This document shows positions 59,069 to 64,000 of a DNA stretch of 64,000 bases, in pieces. Numbering within the stretch: the first letter of the stretch is position 1; each line of letters opens with the position of its first letter. The stretch comes from Pirellulaceae bacterium (GTDB taxonomy: Bacteria; Planctomycetota; Planctomycetia; Pirellulales; Pirellulaceae), in assembly GCA_026004795.1 (NCBI GenBank), contig BPJV01000002.1:558001-622000 (forward strand), in the 5' to 3' direction. The translations under genes and the position numbers were made by a program. The notes beneath the pieces were generated by a model. It searched no databases, was not told the DNA's origin, and saw nothing but the letters and a program-made list of their open reading frames with translations.

Positions 59069-60397
59069 ATGACCTCGTCACAACGTTTGGCAACTCGATA
59101 CCGCCTGCAGCTCGATACGACTTGGGCTCAATGGTTCGACCGTGACATCGAGCGGATTGCCCCGATCGGAGCCCTAGGCAAGTGCGTGCCGGTGGGAGGA
59201 TTGGTCGACGAAGCTCCGTCGGGAATATGGGCTGGCTTCATGCTGCCCGATACCTTGCCCATTGTTGGCAACGAGTACGGTGACTGGATCTGCGTTCGCG
59301 TCGGCGCCGACAATCGCTTCGGCGAGTTGATCTACTGGTATCACGGCGGCGGCGACTGGATTCCCGTCGGTTCGACGTTGGCGGAAGCATTTCTTCACGA
59401 CGCGATCGACCAGTTTCGTGAAAACCTTCATCAGGCGATTCGAGGAGCCGACGAGTCGCGAGTGGGCCTCACGCTGCCCAATCCTCGTCGCCTGGTCGAG
59501 GGGGATCTATTTCACTGGATGACCGATCACCTTCCACCGGGACAGAGTGACCAACAGGATGCCGTTCGTACCATTGCCCGATCCTTGGTCGAACAAGACC
59601 ACCGTAGCGCCGTCCAACAACTGTGGCAACAACAGTGGGCACCTTACGCCGCCGCTTGTGACTTGCTCGAACATTACTTGCGGACGCCGTTGGCTCGTAT
59701 CGCACGCCCCGACATCGCCGAGTCCTGCGGGCTAAACTGGTATCCCGATTTCGTACAGTTGACCTTTGATGTCGCTACCATCCCAGCGGCCTTGCGCGAT
59801 CGGATACGGGAACTTCTTGGCGACCCATCGGTTGCCTGGCCGGCGCAAGATTGGCGCCGTGCGTGCCACCTCGCCGACCAGGTCTTGGCCCAGCGGTCCG
59901 ACCTGGGCTGGGCGTTTACCGTGGCCGGATGGAGTCGCGAACGAGCGGGTGAAACCGAGGAAGCCGCTCAGCTCTACTTCCAAGGCAGATTGGCGTCGAG
60001 TTTTTCCGATCAGGCAGTGCGTTTCGGGGCGCATTCGACCGCCGAGCGCTTGGGGAAATTCTCGATGGCTCGGCTCGCCGACTTGCAAGATTTTCTGTCG
60101 GCCGAACAACGAGCCGACGGATACGCGAGTCTATTCTTCAACCGCAGCAACCGTTCGTTGTTGGCCGTCGTTTCCCAATGGTGGATGGAGAGGGCACAGG
60201 AAGCGCTCGCCAATGGAGCTCCCGAAACCGCCTACGAATGCTACTACCGCGCCGGGTGGGATCTGGGAGTGAGCCGCTTGGTAGAATACCAGCCCATTCT
60301 GGAAGGGCTGGTGACCGCCGCCAAGCAGGCAGGCTGGGAGGCTCGCGCTGAAGTGGCTAGAACCCATCTTCAGCGACTACATCGCCAGATAAGGTAA
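59069..60397 (+). CDS. SMI1/KNR4 (SUKH)-like protein with C-terminal unknown region
   Basis: A 442-residue cytoplasmic protein. Residues ~50-115 contain AGFMLPDTLPIVGNEYGDWI, then ELIYWYHGGGDWIPVGSTLA, which follows the SUKH pattern (Leu-Pro-Ile-Gly-Asn ... Asp-x-x-x-Val ... Tyr-Tyr/His). The rest is helical, with DWRRACHLADQVLAQRSDLG and NRSLLAVVSQWWMERAQEAL typical of repeat-like helices (TPR-like). SUKH domains occur as immunity proteins and in unrelated housekeeping roles; no toxin gene is adjacent, so a defence role is not supported. It is the last gene of the ExbB-ExbD operon (~40 bases after exbD2). Confidence 0.65.
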   Translation: MTSSQRLATRYRLQLDTTWAQWFDRDIERIAPIGALGKCVPVGGLVDEAPSGIWAGFMLPDTLPIVGNEYGDWICVRVGADNRFGELIYWYHGGGDWIPVGSTLAEAFLHDAIDQFRENLHQAIRGADESRVGLTLPNPRRLVEGDLFHWMTDHLPPGQSDQQDAVRTIARSLVEQDHRSAVQQLWQQQWAPYAAACDLLEHYLRTPLARIARPDIAESCGLNWYPDFVQLTFDVATIPAALRDRIRELLGDPSVAWPAQDWRRACHLADQVLAQRSDLGWAFTVAGWSRERAGETEEAAQLYFQGRLASSFSDQAVRFGAHSTAERLGKFSMARLADLQDFLSAEQRADGYASLFFNRSNRSLLAVVSQWWMERAQEALANGAPETAYECYYRAGWDLGVSRLVEYQPILEGLVTAAKQAGWEARAEVARTHLQRLHRQIR

Positions 60398-60402
60398 CCA
60401 CC

Positions 60403-60443
60403 AAAAAACCTTCCGCGGAACAGCGACTGCCCACGGAAGGTTT
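60403..60443 (-). terminator. Rho-independent terminator of the zinc-ribbon gene
   Basis: Perfect 10-bp stem AAACCTTCCG (60406-60415) / CGGAAGGTTT (60434-60443) with an 18-base loop. On the minus strand the stem is followed by a run of six T (complement of 60403-60408), which fits termination of the gene ending at 60494. On the plus strand it lacks a T-run, so it would at best weakly stop the convergent SUKH gene. Confidence 0.8.
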
Positions 60444-60493
60444 GAGCTCGGATACGAACCATACCGGTTGTTCACCCTTTCAACTTGGGCGAA

Positions 60494-60889
60494 CTAACTT
60501 CCCATCTCGGCAACCGTGTTCAAAAGCTTGAGGGTGTTGGTGCGACCATAACGCTCCACCAAGCTTCCGAATCGCTTGCGCGCTTGCAGATCTTTCAACT
60601 CGCGCATCGAGCTAATATTGTCCAACACGTCCCAGCTCAATTGAATGGAATCGACGAACTCTTCCAGAGATTTCCCCTGAGCTTTGGCTTCCTCGATCAT
60701 AGCACGAGCGATGAGAATGTCTTCTACCTGCGTCTTCGAAGGGACTTCTCCACCAGAACTACGGCGGCGTTTCTGCGTGATCAGCAAGGTGCCGCACTTG
60801 GGGCAACGTTCCGTCGCCGCCGCCACATAGCCACCACAGCACTTCAACTCCTTGCGTCCTCGTCCACCCTGCTTGAAGATTTTCGTCAT
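60494..60889 (-). CDS. Small zinc-ribbon protein
   Basis: A 131-residue protein. Cysteines in LKCCGGYVAA and ERCPKCGTLL form a zinc-ribbon (CxxC-type pair second). The C-terminal two-thirds is helical (AMIEEAKAQGKSLEEFVDSI; MRELKDLQARKRFGSLVERY). Basic head (TKIFKQGGRGRK) suggests nucleic-acid contact. Start at 60889 follows AGAGG; a longer start adds nine unrelated residues. No known family was recognised, but the codon bias and terminator support a real gene. Confidence 0.75.
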   Translation of the reverse strand: MTKIFKQGGRGRKELKCCGGYVAAATERCPKCGTLLITQKRRRSSGGEVPSKTQVEDILIARAMIEEAKAQGKSLEEFVDSIQLSWDVLDNISSMRELKDLQARKRFGSLVERYGRTNTLKLLNTVAEMGS

Positions 60890-61186
60890 TCTTTCAACCT
60901 CTTGTAAATAAAGCAAGTCAGCTAGTTACTGGAGACAGGCCTATCGATCACATTCGCATGTGTGGATTCTTTGATAGTGAGAACTGTTCAAACTATACCA
61001 CAAAAGATCAGAAGCAAAAGTATTCTCTTCTCAAATGACCAGGGATTTTCCGCGGAGGGCCACCGATGGGGTTGAGTCACATGTGGGCGCGAATATGATC
61101 GAGGAAATTCGTATTCCATCCTCCCAAGATCTGTCCAAAATCTTCTGAATACCAGAAAAAGCATTCGATCGCAGGAAAGGCCCACT

Positions 61187-61729
61187 ATGCCAGGAATTGA
61201 TGTCATCCCCGCCGAGCGCATTCCCGATGCGTTACTTTCGATCATCGAGAATGCTCCTCTGCCAGATCTGAATGATAATCCACGGTCCAACGACCTCGCG
61301 ACGGAAATAAAGAATCAATTACACAATTCGCCATTCAAGGGAACTCTTATTGAGTCTGCACTATGGCTATTGGCCGGCGAGCTCGACCGCTCCCACCGCA
61401 TTAGCCAACAGTTTGATTCGCCGGAAGGATCTTTTTGGCACGCCATCATGCATCGCCGTGAGGGGGATTACAGCAATTCCAAGTATTGGTTCCGCCGCGT
61501 TGGGAATCATCCCGTGTTGGAGGAGTTGCGTGCGAAAATCGCCGATGACCGGCGGGCTACTCTTGCCGATGAGGAACTCATCCACCATCTCTTGCAGTCG
61601 GACTGGTTTTCCGGTGCCATCGTCGACGCGTGCCAGGAGGCATGCACTCAGCGTCCTCAGTGGCGTGCGCCGTTACGCCAGATTGCTTGGTGGGAGTGGC
61701 AACTGCTGTTCGCGTATACAATGCACTAA
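61187..61729 (+). CDS. Conserved protein of unknown function
   Basis: A 180-residue cytoplasmic helical protein. The block EGSFWHAIMHRREGDYSNSK followed by YWFRRVGNHPVL is very ordered and recalls a widespread bacterial unknown that keeps H-A-x-x-H-R-x-E-G-D-Y-x-N-x-K-Y-W. No enzyme motif is evident; the HR-E-G-D-Y-N-K-Y-W core might be a metal or substrate site. Start ATG 61187 preceded by GGAAAGG. Followed ~65 bases later by the truncated haemoglobin gene, same strand. Confidence 0.75.
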   Translation: MPGIDVIPAERIPDALLSIIENAPLPDLNDNPRSNDLATEIKNQLHNSPFKGTLIESALWLLAGELDRSHRISQQFDSPEGSFWHAIMHRREGDYSNSKYWFRRVGNHPVLEELRAKIADDRRATLADEELIHHLLQSDWFSGAIVDACQEACTQRPQWRAPLRQIAWWEWQLLFAYTMH

Positions 61730-61792
61730 ATTGCTGAAATCGTATCAGCTTGGCTTGACATTGCATCCCACACGAAGGGAAGGAGCGCCCTG

Positions 61793-62182
61793 ATGACTAC
61801 TGAAGGCCCCGCGGAGGATCTGTTTGCCCGTTTGGGTGGCAGCCAAGCGGTAGAACGGCTTGTTGCCGAAGCCTACGACCGTATCTTGCAGGACCCGGAG
61901 TTGGCCCCTTACTTCGAAAATGTGGACATGGGCCGCCTGCAGCGCATGCAGCACGAGTTCCTGTCGGCCGCCTTCGGGGGTCCCATCGCGTATACCGGCG
62001 CCGACATTCAGGCAGCTCACCGCCACTTGCACATCCAATCGCGCCATTTCTCGCGGTTCGTGCAACACTTCATCGAGTGCTTAGAAAACTGGGGCGCTGA
62101 TCGCGACACGGTCGATGGCGTCCTGGGACGGCTGGCCATGTACCACGATCGCGTCGTGGGATCGGCGAATGTCGACGGTTGA
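61793..62182 (+). CDS. Truncated haemoglobin (group I-like)
   Basis: A 129-residue two-over-two globin. LFARLGGSQAVERLVAEAYD is the group I N-terminal block, ELAPYFENVDM the CE region, QHEFLSAAFGGPIAYTGADI the GG-YTG signature, and HRHLHIQSRHF contains the proximal (F8) His. GGAG lies eight bases upstream of ATG 61793. Roles of the family are O2/NO binding or nitric-oxide detoxification in the cytoplasm. The gene is adjacent to the preceding unknown gene and may be co-expressed with it. Confidence 0.92.
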   Translation: MTTEGPAEDLFARLGGSQAVERLVAEAYDRILQDPELAPYFENVDMGRLQRMQHEFLSAAFGGPIAYTGADIQAAHRHLHIQSRHFSRFVQHFIECLENWGADRDTVDGVLGRLAMYHDRVVGSANVDG

Positions 62183-62220
62183 ATTCCGCGACTACTCGCC
62201 CGCCAATCGTTAGCCAATCG

Positions 62221-63984
62221 TTAATCCAATAGCCGCTCGACGTAAGCATAGTAAGCGCCGTAGACCTCCCCCGACGCTTCGACAAAGCGGGCTTCCAGAC
62301 GCGTCGGCCCCGCCGGCAGATCAACCACGAATTCCGTCTCGACATCTCCCGGGCGGACGTCGCTCTCCCACTTATTCCCCGCGATCTCAACCAAGGCGCG
62401 TACGGGGTGAATAGCCACTCCCGGTGTTGCTCGAAAAGGTTTTTCACCGGGGACCAGATCGCCAGGAGGAACTTCCGCATCGATCGCCGCACCGAGTTCC
62501 GCGGGCCATCGGCGCAGACGTATGGCGTAACGTCCCGCCTCCACCACCTGCACGTTCCAATAACCCGTGTTTGCAGAACCGTGCATCGCGCGTCGCACCG
62601 CGGCCTGGTTCCACGGTGTCGAACCGGTAGTAATCCAGTCATGGCATGTAAGACGAGCGGGGTTTTCTCGCGGGTGCCCCAAATAGATGCGGGCATCTTG
62701 CTTGAAGGTTGGCTCCAGCTCTGCCCACCAACGCTCGTAAAATGCCCGCAATCGGGCAACCACCTCGGGGTGGCCGCTGGCCACATCACGCTGCTGGCCC
62801 GGATCGTGTTTGATGTCGTACAGCTCTTTGCCGTTGATCAGCCGCCAACGCGATGTCATCACGGCGCTTTTCCGCCACTTGATAGGATCCTTCACTCGCT
62901 GCGAATCGGTGATCAGAATGCGATCCGGCCAATCCTTGGCGTCGCCATACAACAAGGGCTTGATCGATTGCCCGTCGAACTTGCTACCTGCCGGAGGAGC
63001 GATGCCGCACAAATCCAGCAACGTGGGGACAATGTCGACATGCGCGGTGATCGGTTCAATATCACGCGCGGCCTTCAATCCTCCCGCCGGCCAACGGATA
63101 AAGAACGGCACACGATGACCTCCGTCATACTCGCTCCCCTTCCCGGCCCGCATACCCGCATTGTACAGCTTCCAACCCGAGGAGCTGCCGTTGTCGGTGG
63201 TGAAGATCAGAATGGTGTTCTCTTCCAAACCCTCTTCTTGCAAGAACGTGCGCAGTTTGCCCACGTTTTCGTCAATATTGACGATCATCCCAAAGAAATT
63301 CGCGAGGTGCGTGCCGTGCTCCGCGTAAGGAGCGGAATACTCTTCGGGCGCATGCATCGGTCCGTGAGGAGCGTTGGTGGCGATGTAGGCGAAGAAGGGA
63401 CGTCCGGCTTCCTTCTGCTGCTTGATGAATCGCCGGGCATAGTCGAAGAACACATCCGTACAGAAGCCGTGCACGGGTTCCGGCACGCCATTATGCCAGT
63501 AGGTGCCATCGAAATAGGCATTGTCCCAATAATCGGGTGTCTGTCCCACGCCGCCACCGCCATGGCGCATCACTTCGGTAAACCCGCGGTCCTCAGGACG
63601 GAATGGGTAGTTGTCACCCAAGTGCCACTTTCCGAACATCCCAGTGGCGTACCCGGCGTCTTGAAACATTTGGCCTATGGTGATCTCGTTTTCGCGCAGC
63701 ATACTGCGGCCCATGATCGTGTGCCACACGCCCGTGCGATTGGTCCAGTGCCCGGTCAGCAAGGCACTACGCGTGGGAGAACAAGTCGGAGAGACGTGGT
63801 AGTCAACCAAACGCACCGATTCTGCATGGAGGGCGTCCAGATGTGGCGTCTTCAGTACCGGATTGCCATGACAACTGAGATCCCCGTACCCTTGATCGTC
63901 CGTCACGATCAATACCACGTTCGGCCGTTGCTGGCCTGAGGCACACGGGCTGCCCCATAGGGCCAGCATCACCACGAGCATCAA
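62221..63984 (-). CDS. Exported arylsulfatase-type sulfatase; 5' end at or beyond window edge
   Basis: At least 586 residues. VVLIVTDDQGYGDLSCHGNP carries the metal-ligand aspartates, CSPTRSALLTG is the C-x-P-T-R signature with the formylglycine Cys, GMFGKWHLG is the second signature, and TTDNGSSSGW is the C-terminal metal loop. A C-terminal domain of ~120 residues follows (beta-rich, typical of arylsulfatase A-like proteins). The N-terminal hydrophobic stretch LVVMLALWGSP is a signal sequence; the frame stays open to the window end, so the true start may lie upstream, and 63984 (TTG) / 63981 (ATG) are provisional. Opposite strand to the haemoglobin gene, ~38 bases from its stop. Confidence 0.92.
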   Translation of the reverse strand: MMLVVMLALWGSPCASGQQRPNVVLIVTDDQGYGDLSCHGNPVLKTPHLDALHAESVRLVDYHVSPTCSPTRSALLTGHWTNRTGVWHTIMGRSMLRENEITIGQMFQDAGYATGMFGKWHLGDNYPFRPEDRGFTEVMRHGGGGVGQTPDYWDNAYFDGTYWHNGVPEPVHGFCTDVFFDYARRFIKQQKEAGRPFFAYIATNAPHGPMHAPEEYSAPYAEHGTHLANFFGMIVNIDENVGKLRTFLQEEGLEENTILIFTTDNGSSSGWKLYNAGMRAGKGSEYDGGHRVPFFIRWPAGGLKAARDIEPITAHVDIVPTLLDLCGIAPPAGSKFDGQSIKPLLYGDAKDWPDRILITDSQRVKDPIKWRKSAVMTSRWRLINGKELYDIKHDPGQQRDVASGHPEVVARLRAFYERWWAELEPTFKQDARIYLGHPRENPARLTCHDWITTGSTPWNQAAVRRAMHGSANTGYWNVQVVEAGRYAIRLRRWPAELGAAIDAEVPPGDLVPGEKPFRATPGVAIHPVRALVEIAGNKWESDVRPGDVETEFVVDLPAGPTRLEARFVEASGEVYGAYYAYVERLLD

Positions 63985-64000
63985 GCAGACCCACGGTTGC

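Noticed and set aside
59069-60397. SUKH-like protein as an immunity protein of a toxin system
   Set aside because: No toxin, Rhs or secretion gene is nearby, and the gene lies in an ExbB-ExbD operon.
62407-63939. A 510-codon plus-strand frame antisense to the sulfatase
   Set aside because: It is the complement of a strongly conserved sulfatase; its translation has no motif or ribosome binding site. Long antisense frames are expected in G+C-rich DNA.

Overview
The window reads as a chromosomal segment of a member of the Planctomycetota, most likely Pirellulales-like. This rests on family content, not on a database search: two modules of DUF1501 (Tat-exported) plus planctomycete cytochrome/DUF1549/DUF1553 proteins, a very large multiheme cytochrome fused to a beta-propeller, two sulfatases, an RNA-polymerase alpha-CTD/TPR fusion, an enlarged SecA, and Gram-negative-type envelope genes (waaA for Kdo transfer, ExbB/ExbD). 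Genes are G+C-rich, on both strands, and often separated by several hundred bases with no recognisable gene. No phage, integrase, transposase or CRISPR array is visible.

Layout. 1-6.7 kb: end of a phospholipid acyltransferase, a PAS-LuxR regulator, a 968-residue exported protein, folP and an SMP-30-like gene. 7.5-10.3 kb: ribosomal protein S18, a hotdog thioesterase, a prenyltransferase-fold protein without the canonical zinc ligands, and a LemA-like membrane protein. 10.6-14.0 and 19.6-26.4 kb: the two DUF1501/DUF1549/DUF1553 modules, separated by a YycJ-type beta-lactamase-fold hydrolase, a patch of hairpin repeats (15.2-15.7 kb), an esterase and a DegT aminotransferase. 27.3-31.6 kb: a lipoprotein, tgt, the TPR/double alpha-CTD protein and tRNA-Thr(CGU). 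32.2-39.3 kb: secA, waaA, and an operon of a CrtI-like oxidoreductase with its own acyl carrier protein. 40.3-48.9 kb: a co-directional housekeeping run purA-uppS-cdsA-phoH-pgpH-ybeY-corC (purine synthesis, envelope lipid carrier and phospholipid precursors, then the classic phoH/HD-hydrolase/ybeY/corC RNA and membrane cluster). 48.9-64 kb: the multiheme giant, a TraB-like protein, a sulfatase, an ExbB-ExbD-ExbD operon with a repeat protein before it and a SUKH-like protein after it, a zinc-ribbon protein, a conserved unknown, a truncated haemoglobin and a second sulfatase that reaches the window edge.

The most important caution for users is frame integrity. At least 14 single or double base indels interrupt otherwise well conserved genes (a DUF1501 gene, purA, uppS, cdsA, phoH, both exbD genes). 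Eleven lie between 40.34 and 44.03 kb, and almost all can be repaired by removing an extra base from a short homopolymer, usually G or C. Since purA, uppS and cdsA are normally essential, sequence or assembly error is the likelier explanation than gene decay. These genes are listed as CDS spanning the whole gene with the break positions given.
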